Below, in pieces: positions 17,964 through 25,280 of a DNA stretch of 64,000 nt. Position numbers and translations under genes: made by a program. The stretch is from JACRAV01 sp964571235. Its GTDB lineage: Bacteria; Zixibacteria; MSB-5A5; GN15; FEB-12. The stretch spans positions 124,001 through 188,000 of the forward strand of contig CAZNAI010000010.1 in assembly GCA_964571235.1 (NCBI GenBank). The letters run 5' to 3'. The notes under the pieces were generated by a model. It was not told the origin of the DNA, did not search any database, and saw only the letters and a program-made list of their open reading frames with translations. Position 1 is the first letter of the stretch. Each line of letters starts with the position of its first letter.

Positions 17964-19082
17964 TTATTCGTCGTGTTTCTGAAATGCCTTACCGATTAAC
18001 ACCAAGGGCATGAATGGCGCGATTGAGGCATACGACAAGGCTCTATGCCACCACGGTCTGTTTTCAAACCTGTGAAATCCGATAGCGACTCCGTCGGCAT
18101 CCAAGCCCTCCGCCCGGAGAGCAAGCCCGACCGTCAACAAATTCTTATTAGCTTCTAATCGAAATACAGTACCTACTCTCGATTCACCGGCGCTTGACAC
18201 GGCCATAAATAGTTGAACGTCATGGAATCCATGCTGGGTTGTGTGATAAGTGTATGCCAAACGCTCAAATCTACCGTGAAGACCAACTCCGACTACACCT
18301 CCTAGATCGGAGCTCCGCCTGACCCACAAGCCGTCTGTCTTTACTGATAATCTGGTGAACTCAACTCCCGCAAACGGAGCCGGCAGATAATTCGTGCGAT
18401 CCCCCGTAAAGTAAGTGAACTTGCCCTCTGCTCCCCACTTGCCGAATTGACTTTCACTTGGCCCGCCGAAACTTCCATATACCTCCACTGAAATACTACG
18501 CTTAGTGGAATTGTTCGTACCGCCAACAGTAAGTCCGGAAATGAAACAGTCAGTGCTTTTGCCTCCGATCAAACCTCCATAGTGACCATAGCCGTAGTTA
18601 AACCCCAATATTGCGCCACCGGGAGCCGCTGTGACTGCTGGAAAAACCATGTCCTCAAATTTCTGCCCACTCCCATCCCTGCCTTTGGCGCGAAAACACA
18701 GTCCACACCATGTTCCCTGAGCCCCTATTACAAAGGTGTCAACTCCACAAACTGAGCTTCGGCTTGCCAACTTGATCGCTTTGTCCAGGCTATCAAATTC
18801 GCTTGATGATCGCGGACTTAGATGAATCAATTTCCATACGGCTGTCGAATCCCATGCCCCGCCATTCTTGAGAATGAACATTGAATCTGCGATGAAATGG
18901 TCTGTCCTGATATCAAATCGAACGAAGAGAGTGTCGTGCCTGACTTTGCCCCACACATCTCCCTTAATCTGGCGCGGGTCATCGGGACCGGTTTCTCCAC
19001 CGAACGTGAGACTGCTGGTGACGATGATGAGCATGAAGCCGGCATAGATAGTCTTCACACACTGGCGTCCTAGTGAAGTCAT
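17964..19082 (-). CDS. exported protein of unknown function
   Basis: A 372-residue protein that I do not recognise. Residues ~8-28 form a signal peptide (FMLIIVTSSLTFGG). The mature part starts with acidic and aromatic strands. Its centre has several Gly/Tyr-rich stretches (GFNYGYGHYGGLIGG, GVGVGLHGRFERLAYTYHTTQHGF in part) that look like beta-sheet or small-barrel segments. A hydrophobic stretch near the C-terminus (SIAPFMPLVLIGKAF) could insert in a membrane. Cysteines at ~113, 127 and 130 might pair outside the cell. It stands alone between repeat-bearing gaps, with no operon partner. An outer-membrane or surface location is a guess. Confidence 0.6.
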   Translation of the reverse strand: MTSLGRQCVKTIYAGFMLIIVTSSLTFGGETGPDDPRQIKGDVWGKVRHDTLFVRFDIRTDHFIADSMFILKNGGAWDSTAVWKLIHLSPRSSSEFDSLDKAIKLASRSSVCGVDTFVIGAQGTWCGLCFRAKGRDGSGQKFEDMVFPAVTAAPGGAILGFNYGYGHYGGLIGGKSTDCFISGLTVGGTNNSTKRSISVEVYGSFGGPSESQFGKWGAEGKFTYFTGDRTNYLPAPFAGVEFTRLSVKTDGLWVRRSSDLGGVVGVGLHGRFERLAYTYHTTQHGFHDVQLFMAVSSAGESRVGTVFRLEANKNLLTVGLALRAEGLDADGVAIGFHRFENRPWWHRALSYASIAPFMPLVLIGKAFQKHDE

Positions 19083-19418
19083 ATCGCATCAACCTTCCAA
19101 ATGTAACAGTTCCGACCGTATCACTGACTATATAGTAGATATTATGCTGTTCGGCAATCAGAGCTCTCGTTGTGCACGGGGACGTACACCACCCACGCAA
19201 TGGACCCTTCGACAGGCTCAGGGTGAAGTCGTTTGGGGGCTGTTTCATAGTAAAGCCAGGCGATCTGCTTGCTTACTTTTGCGACCAAACCCATTGGGGC
19301 CCTGTCGCACCTACCCCGTATGTTCTTGTGGCGTCACATCGGATTGCGATTTATTGTACATTTGCCTTAACTTCACGCTCTACTCGTATCGACTTAAAAG
19401 AGGCGGAAAGGATATGTC
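19083..19418. other. intergenic gap with repeat, no gene
   Basis: This 336-base gap lies between two divergent genes. It holds a 59-base repeat unit at 19172-19230 and the GTG-start leader of the SpoIIAA-like gene, with GGAAAGGA about eight bases ahead of the start. I see no ORF with coding character and no RNA gene. Confidence 0.6.
19172..19230. repeat. 59-base repeat unit A (contains dispersed palindrome copy 2)
   Basis: The unit runs from GTGCAC to GAAGTC and aligns without gaps to 20049-20107 with only a few substitutions. Its first half holds GGACGTACACCAC and its second half the palindromic core with one change (CCCTTCGACAGGCTCAGGG). Confidence 0.85.
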
Positions 19419-19802
19419 GTGCCGATTTCTGTGGAAATATTCGATGACCTCAAGCTAGTCATAGCCCGTGTGACCGGAGTAATGACAGCCGAAGAAATGA
19501 TGAACTATCAGCTTGAGACCTGGTCGAAACGACAAGTAGTCGGGTACGACGAGATTGTCGATGTATCCGCTGTTGAAGGATTCAACTACGAGGGGCCGTC
19601 GAAGATCAAAGAAGTCACACATATCTCGGCACGAATGGACTGGGCGAATTTTTCACGGAAAATGGCTATTATTGCTGTGAGCGATATGGCAGTCGGCATG
19701 GCGAGGATGTATCAGTCGTACCGCGACAATGAGACCATCGGGCGCAAAGAGATCATGATTTTCAAGACGATAGAACAAGCCCGCCAGTGGCTCGGGCGGT
19801 AG
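19419..19802 (+). CDS. SpoIIAA-like/STAS-fold protein
   Basis: A 127-residue cytoplasmic protein with the SpoIIAA-like (STAS-type) alpha/beta pattern: strand FDDLKLVIARVTGVMTAEEM, helix MMNYQLETW, strand YDEIVDVSAVEGFNY, and a late strand-helix pair KMAIIAVSD and GMARMYQSY. Such stand-alone domains occur in many environmental bacteria with no fixed function. The conserved Asp-Val-Ser in EIVDVSA resembles the position phosphorylated in true anti-anti-sigma factors, but that is a weak resemblance and no anti-sigma partner is nearby. The start is GTG with an upstream GGAAAGGA. It is flanked on both sides by repeat elements. Confidence 0.7.
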   Translation: MPISVEIFDDLKLVIARVTGVMTAEEMMNYQLETWSKRQVVGYDEIVDVSAVEGFNYEGPSKIKEVTHISARMDWANFSRKMAIIAVSDMAVGMARMYQSYRDNETIGRKEIMIFKTIEQARQWLGR

Positions 19803-19810
19803 ACGAAAAA

Positions 19811-19838
19811 GACCCTTCGACAGGCTCAGGGTGAAGTC
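19811..19838. repeat. dispersed palindromic repeat, copy 3
   Basis: Core CCCTTCGACAGGCTCAGGG followed by TGAAGTC, nearly identical to the copies at 19203, 20080 and 48449; it begins nine bases after the stop of the SpoIIAA-like gene. Confidence 0.85.
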
Positions 19839-19947
19839 GATACAACTGAATGCGGTTGACGGGCGGTCATTTTATGGCTGGCGTACATTCTTGTGCGCCA
19901 GCCTTTCTCTCGCGTGGCGCAAGAGAACGTACGCCACACACAAAGAA

Positions 19948-20012
19948 AAGAGCCCACCATAAATGGTGGGTTACCAAGGCCAAGAGCCCGACCTAAAGGT
20001 CGAGTTACCAAG
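19948..20012. repeat. two tandem 31-base hairpin units
   Basis: Units at 19948-19978 and 19982-20012 share AAGAGCCC at the start and GTTACCAAG at the end. Each has an inner hairpin: CCCACCAT/ATGGTGGG in the first and CGACCT/AGGTCG in the second. The inner stem differs by a paired change (C-G to G-C), so both can still fold. Confidence 0.8.
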
Positions 20013-20048
20013 ATTTGTCACACGAGAACGCACGCGCGGAATCTTGTG

Positions 20049-20107
20049 GTGCATGCGGACGTACACCACGCACGTGTTGGACCCTTCGACAAGCTCAGGG
20101 TGAAGTC
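20049..20107. repeat. 59-base repeat unit B (contains dispersed palindrome copy 4)
   Basis: Second copy of the unit at 19172-19230, same orientation, same length. The core here reads CCCTTCGACAAGCTCAGGG, as in the copies at 17.7 and 48.4 kb. Confidence 0.85.
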
Positions 20108-20127
20108 CTTAGGTGGAAATTTCGATC

Positions 20128-20676
20128 CTACGTCAGCGCCGTCTTGAGGGCAAGGCCAATCAAGAGCAGGCCACCGATGAATCCGGCGGTACGCGAAAAT
20201 CTTAGCCCGAGAAATCGTCCGAAGACCAACCCGAGAATTGTCATCGCCGCCGCCACAAATCCAATCGTCATCGCCGGCCGCAGAATGTCAACGCCAACAA
20301 GCGCGAGCGATATTCCCGCCGCGAGGGCGTCGACCGATGTCGCAAACATCAGCGCGAGCAAACTTGCGCCGCGAGTCGGGTCTCCTTTGAACTGGAGTTT
20401 CTCCGGAAAGATCTGTTGCCAGATGATATGCGCCCCAATCCCAAACAAGATAATCGCCGCTATCCAATTCCCCCAGTGTCCGATCACACGAAACAAATAC
20501 TCGCCGGCGGTAAACCCGATAATAGGCATGCCGAACTGGGCGAACCCGAAATGAAAGGCCAACCGAAAAACGGTCCATCTATCGATCTTGCCGAGCCGAA
20601 TCCCGGCCGCGATACCGACCGCAAAGGCATCAAATCCAAGCGCAAACGCCAGCCCCAAAATCGCCGCCAAAGTCAT
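20128..20676 (-). CDS. mntP: manganese efflux pump MntP
   Basis: A 182-residue inner-membrane protein with six hydrophobic segments arranged as two repeats. Each half carries the family acidic signature: LGFDAFAVGIAAGI in the first transmembrane segment (Asp15) and FATSVDALAAGISLAL in the fourth. MntP exports Mn2+ to limit toxicity. The length and both Asp motifs match the family. It is transcribed divergently from the Rrf2-suf operon. The upstream leader is short, and I see no yybP-ykoY manganese riboswitch fold, although I could not model one. Downstream lies the repeat-rich gap. Confidence 0.9.
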   Translation of the reverse strand: MTLAAILGLAFALGFDAFAVGIAAGIRLGKIDRWTVFRLAFHFGFAQFGMPIIGFTAGEYLFRVIGHWGNWIAAIILFGIGAHIIWQQIFPEKLQFKGDPTRGASLLALMFATSVDALAAGISLALVGVDILRPAMTIGFVAAAMTILGLVFGRFLGLRFSRTAGFIGGLLLIGLALKTALT

Positions 20677-20830
20677 CTCGCCAACTTCCCAATTTCACTT
20701 ATCATTTGGTGCTGAAAATACCCCTCAAGCTGTTACCTGTCAATGAAATATGGAGTGAAAGCCATGCCGAGGTCCCATCAATATTGTGAAAATAGGAACA
20801 AAGTCGACATCTTTTGGGTTCAAAAGATAC

Positions 20831-20858
20831 TTTACAATCTCGTATTGTTTTGTAGATT
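20831..20858 (+). promoter_or_regulatory. predicted sigma70-type promoter of the rrf2-suf operon
   Basis: A -35 box TTTACA (20831-20836, five of six to consensus), a 16-base spacer and a -10 box TAGATT (20853-20858, four of six) lie 33 bases ahead of the Rrf2 start. AAGGAG at 20878-20883 is a good ribosome site eight bases before the ATG. Nothing else nearby looks better. Confidence 0.55.
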
Positions 20859-20860
20859 GT
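20834..20860. promoter_or_regulatory. predicted Rrf2 operator (inverted repeat over the promoter)
   Basis: The perfect 7-base arms ACAATCT (20834-20840) and AGATTGT (20854-20860) are separated by 13 bases, so their centres are two helical turns apart. The repeat covers both promoter boxes. This placement fits autorepression by the Fe-S-sensing Rrf2 protein encoded immediately downstream. Confidence 0.5.
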
Positions 20861-20891
20861 GGTCTGAGATAGAATTGAAGGAGAAAAGGTA

Positions 20892-21413
20892 ATGCGAATT
20901 TCGGCGGTTGAAGAGTACGGACTAAGGTGTTTGCTGGCGCTGGCCAAAGTCGGCCCGACTGGCCAGCTTTCTATTTCCGAGATTGCGCAGGCCGAAGGGC
21001 TTTCTATCCCGTATGCCTCGAAACTCTTAGGCATATTGCGAAAGTCGGGATTGGTGATCGCGGCGCGTGGCCGAAGCGGCGGATTCACAATCGCACGTGA
21101 TCCAAAGGAAATCCACTTGTACGAAGTCCTCACTTCATTGGGTGGGCCGCTCATCGATCCGAACCATTGCCAGAAGTATTCCGGCCAGCATGACGAATGT
21201 GTGCATATCAACAATTGTTCGATGCACGATGTACTGGGAGGGCTGGCGGGGATGGTGCAGGATTTTCTGTCGCGGAAATCTTTGGCCGAAATAATCAATG
21301 CCGACCACAGCCAGCGACATTTTGTGCCCAAGCGCGATCTGGTTGTATTGAATAAGGCGGCCCTGCAGACTGAATTACCGGAACACGATCTTCCGCAAGA
21401 CGCGGGAGCATAA
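20892..21413 (+). CDS. Rrf2-family Fe-S-sensing regulator of the suf operon
   Basis: A 173-residue winged-helix repressor of the Rrf2/IscR family. The start MRISAVEEYGLRCLLALA and the recognition region SISEIAQAEGLSIPYASKLL are characteristic, followed by the wing GRSGGFTIARDP. Three cysteines in CQKYSGQHDEC and CVHINNC (spacing CX9CX5C) form the likely [Fe-S] ligand set; in E. coli IscR the spacing is CX5CX5C. It is first in the suf operon, so it probably senses cluster status and controls Fe-S assembly. The C-terminal 20 residues are polar and variable. Whether it acts as a repressor or activator on other genes cannot be seen here. Confidence 0.88.
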   Translation: MRISAVEEYGLRCLLALAKVGPTGQLSISEIAQAEGLSIPYASKLLGILRKSGLVIAARGRSGGFTIARDPKEIHLYEVLTSLGGPLIDPNHCQKYSGQHDECVHINNCSMHDVLGGLAGMVQDFLSRKSLAEIINADHSQRHFVPKRDLVVLNKAALQTELPEHDLPQDAGA

Positions 21414-21443
21414 ATAGTAGCATAGACCAAAAAGGACAAATAG

Positions 21444-22217
21444 ATGTCATCTTCCACTCCGCTGTTTGAATTTCGCGATCTCCATGTGGAGGTCGACGGA
21501 AAAGAAGTTGTCTCGGGTGTGACACTGGCGATCAGCGCCGGCGAAACGCACGCGATCATGGGCCCCAATGGCTCGGGGAAATCGTCGCTTTCCAACGCGC
21601 TGATGGGCCACCCGCTCTATCAGATCACCAAAGGCACGGCGACCCTGGCCGGCCAGAATATTTTAGAAATGGAAGCCGACGAGCGCTCACGCGCGGGGCT
21701 CTTCTTGGCCTTTCAGTACCCTCTGGCCATTCCGGGTGTAACGGTCGCGAACTTCATGCGGGCGGCGCTCAATGCGCATCGCGGCAAGGATGCCGACATG
21801 TCAGATTTCCGGAAACTATTCAAGGCCGAGATGGCGTCGCTTGATATCGAAGATCAGTTCGCCACCCGATATGTCAACGACGGGTTTTCCGGCGGCGAGA
21901 AAAAGCGGTTGGAAATTTTGCAAATGTCGATGCTGAAACCGAAGATGGCGATTTTGGACGAGACCGATTCAGGCCTGGATATCGACGCTCTTAAGATCGT
22001 CTCGCAGGGGATCAACCGCTATCACAACGACACCAACGCCGTCCTGTTGGTCACACACTATCAGCGTTTGCTTGACTATGTGAAGCCCGATTTTGTACAT
22101 GTCATGATGGACGGCCGGATTGTCAAATCAGGCAATGCCGACCTGGCTCTCAAGCTCGAAGAGCAGGGGTACGATTGGGTGGAAAAAGAAACTGGTCAGA
22201 AAGCGATGGCGAAATAA
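21444..22217 (+). CDS. sufC: Fe-S assembly ATPase SufC
   Basis: A 257-residue ABC-type ATPase that works with SufB and SufD on the scaffold complex of iron-sulfur cluster assembly. Walker A is GPNGSGKSS (about residues 38-46), the signature region is FSGGEKKRLEILQM and Walker B is PKMAILDETDSGLDID, which is the SufC form. It lies 30 bases after the regulator gene with no obvious terminator between. Its stop and the next start share one base (TAATG). Cytoplasmic; length standard. Confidence 0.96.
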   Translation: MSSSTPLFEFRDLHVEVDGKEVVSGVTLAISAGETHAIMGPNGSGKSSLSNALMGHPLYQITKGTATLAGQNILEMEADERSRAGLFLAFQYPLAIPGVTVANFMRAALNAHRGKDADMSDFRKLFKAEMASLDIEDQFATRYVNDGFSGGEKKRLEILQMSMLKPKMAILDETDSGLDIDALKIVSQGINRYHNDTNAVLLVTHYQRLLDYVKPDFVHVMMDGRIVKSGNADLALKLEEQGYDWVEKETGQKAMAK

Positions 22218-23650
22218 TGTCTGAGAACAAGGCCGACAGCCAGCGCCGGGATCTCACCGAGCTGAATTCCGATTACGCGACCAAGTACGGGTTCCGTGAT
22301 CCGGTCGACTATTTCAAAGGGAACAAAGGGCTCGACCACGAAGCGGTCGAGATGATTTCTCGCCATAAGAAAGAGCCGAAATGGATGAGCGAAATTCGGC
22401 ACGAGGCGTTTGATATATTTCTATCCAAGCCGATGCCCGACTGGGGAAATTCAAAACTTCTCGGCGAAATCGATTTCGAGGATATCTACTACTACATGAA
22501 GTCGGTCGATTCCACCAAGGGGAATTGGGATGATGTTCCGGAATACATCAAGAAGACTTTTGACAAACTCGGGATACCGGATGCCGAAAAGAATTTTTTG
22601 GGTGGCGTGTCGGCTCAGTACGAATCAGAGGTCGTTTACCACTCCATGAAAGAGGACCTGGTCAAACAGGGAATCATCTTTCTGGATATGGATTCGGGCC
22701 TACGAGAACAGCCGGAGATAGTACGCAAGTACTTTGGCTCGGTGATACCGTCGATGGACAACAAGTTCGCCGCGCTAAATACGGCCGTTTGGTCGGGCGG
22801 ATCGTTTATCTATGTCCCGCCGGGCGTGAATGTCACGGTGCCGCTCCAGGCATATTTCCGTATCAATGCCGAAAATATGGGGCAGTTTGAGCGGACACTG
22901 ATTATCGCCGACAAAGGATCGCGCGTGCACTACATCGAGGGATGCACCGCGCCGGTCTATTCGACCCATTCGCTTCATTCGGCCGTAGTCGAGTTGATCG
23001 CAATGGAAGGATCGTACATCCGGTATACGACCATTCAGAATTGGGCGCGAAATATTTACAATCTGGTGACCAAGCGGGCGCAAGCACACAAGAACGCGAC
23101 TGTGGAATGGGTCGACGGAAATCTCGGGTCGCGACTGACAATGAAATACCCGTGTATCCAACTTGTCGGAGAGGGCGCTAAGGGAGAAATCCTCTCGGTG
23201 GCGTTTGCCGGCGTGGACCAGCATCAGGATGCCGGCGCGAAAGTGATCCATGCCGCGCCGAATACGTCGTCGCGGATTACCTCGAAATCGATTTCCAAAG
23301 ACAATGGCCGTGCATCATATCGCGGACTTGTGAAAATTCACAAAAACGCAGTCAACTCGAAAGTCTCGGTCGAGTGCGACGCGCTTTTGATAGGCGAGGA
23401 TGCCCGTAGCGACACCTACCCAACAATGGAAATCGACAACGATCAGGTGAGTGTTGAGCACGAAGCGCGGGTGTCCAAAGTCGCCGAGGAACAGCTTTTT
23501 TACCTGCAGAGCCGTGGCTTGAACGAAGACGATGCACGATTGTTGATCGTGAACGGCTTCATGGAGCCGTTCACCAAAGAACTGCCGCTGGAATATGCAG
23601 TCGAACTCAACCGGCTGATCCAGCTTGAAATGGAAGGGTCAATCGGATGA
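22217..23650 (+). CDS. sufB: Fe-S assembly scaffold SufB
   Basis: A 477-residue SufB-type scaffold. The start is MSENKADS, where the ATG uses the last base of the SufC stop (TAATG). Family segments include WMSEIRHEAFDIF, VYHSMKEDLVKQGIIF, SFIYVPPGVNVTVPLQAYFRIN, and the C-terminal core GDSRSDTYPTMEI-like ARSDTYPTMEIDNDQVSVEHEA; quoted parts match SufB more closely than SufD. It forms the SufBC2D complex on which clusters are built. The next gene, sufD, overlaps by four bases (ATGA at 23647-23650). Confidence 0.95.
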   Translation: MSENKADSQRRDLTELNSDYATKYGFRDPVDYFKGNKGLDHEAVEMISRHKKEPKWMSEIRHEAFDIFLSKPMPDWGNSKLLGEIDFEDIYYYMKSVDSTKGNWDDVPEYIKKTFDKLGIPDAEKNFLGGVSAQYESEVVYHSMKEDLVKQGIIFLDMDSGLREQPEIVRKYFGSVIPSMDNKFAALNTAVWSGGSFIYVPPGVNVTVPLQAYFRINAENMGQFERTLIIADKGSRVHYIEGCTAPVYSTHSLHSAVVELIAMEGSYIRYTTIQNWARNIYNLVTKRAQAHKNATVEWVDGNLGSRLTMKYPCIQLVGEGAKGEILSVAFAGVDQHQDAGAKVIHAAPNTSSRITSKSISKDNGRASYRGLVKIHKNAVNSKVSVECDALLIGEDARSDTYPTMEIDNDQVSVEHEARVSKVAEEQLFYLQSRGLNEDDARLLIVNGFMEPFTKELPLEYAVELNRLIQLEMEGSIG

Positions 23651-24960
23651 TCGACAAAGACATGACAATTGACAAACTTCCTACGGGAGTGGCGCAGGGG
23701 CCGGAATGGTTGTCGGAAAAGAGAAATGCTCAGCGATTGCAGTTTAACGACACCCCTCTCCCCCGCCGCGGACTGCACCTGTGGCGGTACACCGATCCGG
23801 CCAAGTTCCTGAGCGGTGATCTTAGCACCACTTCATTTACCGAATCAGCCAACACCAGGGTGACTGAAGCGCTTTTATCGACTCAACTCGATAACGGCGA
23901 AATCTCAGCGCTGGCTTTCGATCGCGGCGGACAAAAAATCACGGTGCGGCTGTCGGCCATCGCCGAAAAGGCTGGATTGGTGGTTCTGCCTCTGACTCAG
24001 GCGCTTGCTTCGCATTCACAATTGGTTCAGCCGAACTTGTATGCGCTTGTAAACAGCCAGACCGGAAAATTCGAAGCACTCAATGGCGCACTCTGGCAGG
24101 ATGGCATTTTTATCTATCTACCGGATAACAAGACACTCGAACTGCCAATTCATTTGGTTCGTGAGGCGGGTTCCGGAAATTCACATCAATTCCCCCGACT
24201 ATTGATTGTGGCCGGAAAGAATTCACAGGCTGTCATTGTCGATGAATACACCGGCGGCTCAGACGATACTGCAACTGCAACCAGTACGTCGCATGGCGTT
24301 GTTGAGATCATCGGAGGACAAGACAGCCGGATCCAATACCTTTCGCTACAGCGTCAGGCGCTGGGAATGAACTCGTATTTGACTCACCGCGCTCGCATTG
24401 ACGCGGGCGCTCAGATGGTGACAATCCCGCTGGCCTTTGGCGGAAATCTCTCCAAGCAGAATTTCGGCGTGATCCTGAACGGCAAAGGGTCTGACTCGCG
24501 CATGTTTGGCTTGGCTTTCGGTACCGAGTATCAGCAATTTGATAACCACACTTTGCATCACCACGCCTCGGGATCGACAACTTCCAATATCGATTTCAAA
24601 GTCGCGCTTCGCGACAAAGCGACTTCGGCCTACACCGGACTGATTCGAATCGACCAATCGGCCAAGGGGTGTCAGGCGTATCAGGAAAACCGCAATCTGC
24701 TTCTGACGCCGGGCACAAAAGCAGAGACCATTCCCGAACTGGAAATTCTAAACGAAGATGTGAGTTGCACCCACGGCGCTACGGTGGGACCGATCGATCC
24801 GATGCAGGTCTTCTACCTCAATTGCCGTGGAATCGATCATGCCACTGCGGTGCGGATGATTGTCGCCGGATTTTTGGGCAAGACGCTCGATCTGGTACCG
24901 GAAGAACTTCGCCAGCGGGTTGCTGAGCTTATCGATACCCGGCTGGAGGCGATGAAGTAA
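23647..24960 (+). CDS. sufD: Fe-S assembly protein SufD
   Basis: A 437-residue SufD, paralogue of SufB. The N-terminal half is variable and holds RGLHLWRYTDPAKFL; the central beta-helix core has GIFIYLPDNKTLELPIHLV and VIVDEYTGGSDDT, and the C-terminal part holds FDNHTLHHHASGSTTSNIDFK, then YQENRNLLLTPGTKAETIPELEI, quoted in part, with CTHGATVGPIDPMQVFYL. With SufB and SufC it makes the assembly complex. The stop is directly followed by the ATG of the Rieske gene with no spacer. Length is typical. Confidence 0.95.
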   Translation: MIDKDMTIDKLPTGVAQGPEWLSEKRNAQRLQFNDTPLPRRGLHLWRYTDPAKFLSGDLSTTSFTESANTRVTEALLSTQLDNGEISALAFDRGGQKITVRLSAIAEKAGLVVLPLTQALASHSQLVQPNLYALVNSQTGKFEALNGALWQDGIFIYLPDNKTLELPIHLVREAGSGNSHQFPRLLIVAGKNSQAVIVDEYTGGSDDTATATSTSHGVVEIIGGQDSRIQYLSLQRQALGMNSYLTHRARIDAGAQMVTIPLAFGGNLSKQNFGVILNGKGSDSRMFGLAFGTEYQQFDNHTLHHHASGSTTSNIDFKVALRDKATSAYTGLIRIDQSAKGCQAYQENRNLLLTPGTKAETIPELEILNEDVSCTHGATVGPIDPMQVFYLNCRGIDHATAVRMIVAGFLGKTLDLVPEELRQRVAELIDTRLEAMK

Positions 24961-25272
24961 ATGGCCGGCTTTGTTCGGGTGGCAATGGTCGACGACATAC
25001 CGCTGGGGAAATTGAAAGGATTCGAAGTCGGCCGCCACAAGTTTGTCCTCGCCCATTCGCAGGAAGGATTTTTTGCAGTGGCCGACGAATGCACCCACGA
25101 CGGCGCACCGATTAGCTCCGGGCGGGTCCGAGGCAACGAAATCATGTGTACGCGCCACGGCGCCCGGTTCGATTTGAAAACCGGCGCAGTAACCGCTCCG
25201 CCGGCGATTGTGCCAATTGATATCTTGACTGTAAAGGTCGATGGAGCCGATATTCTGGTTTGGTTGGAGTGA
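24961..25272 (+). CDS. Rieske-type [2Fe-2S] ferredoxin
   Basis: A 103-residue soluble Rieske protein of the oxygenase-ferredoxin type. The cluster ligands are Cys44 and His46 in CTHDGAP and Cys63 and His66 in CTRHGARF. The length equals a single Rieske fold and there is no membrane anchor. It starts on the base after the sufD stop and lies nine bases before the sufS start, so it is an integral member of the suf operon. In other bacteria similar small Rieske proteins sit next to suf genes. It may deliver electrons for cluster assembly, but that role is inference. Confidence 0.92.
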   Translation: MAGFVRVAMVDDIPLGKLKGFEVGRHKFVLAHSQEGFFAVADECTHDGAPISSGRVRGNEIMCTRHGARFDLKTGAVTAPPAIVPIDILTVKVDGADILVWLE

Positions 25273-25280
25273 GGACTCCT

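Larger units (their letters stand above)
19803..20127. other. repeat-rich intergenic gap
   Basis: This 325-base gap between two convergent genes holds five repeat or hairpin elements and no gene: the palindromic repeat (19811-19838), a hairpin GGCTGGCG/CGCCAGCC (19876-19903), a GTGGCGC...CGCCAC element (19914-19937), two 31-base tandem hairpin units (19948-20012), and the 59-base unit (20049-20107). It may include transcript ends of both neighbours. Confidence 0.75.

Noticed and set aside
19948..20012. CRISPR-like array
   Set aside because: Only two units, a 3-base spacer and internal hairpins do not match a CRISPR array.
20702..21595. 297-codon minus-strand open frame over the Rrf2 and sufC genes
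   Set aside because: It is antisense to genes with clear family motifs, has no ribosome site or recognisable domain, and its composition follows the opposite frame.
22175..22216. Extended N-terminus for SufB
   Set aside because: The 14 extra residues lie inside sufC, and the TAATG overlap gives a better start.
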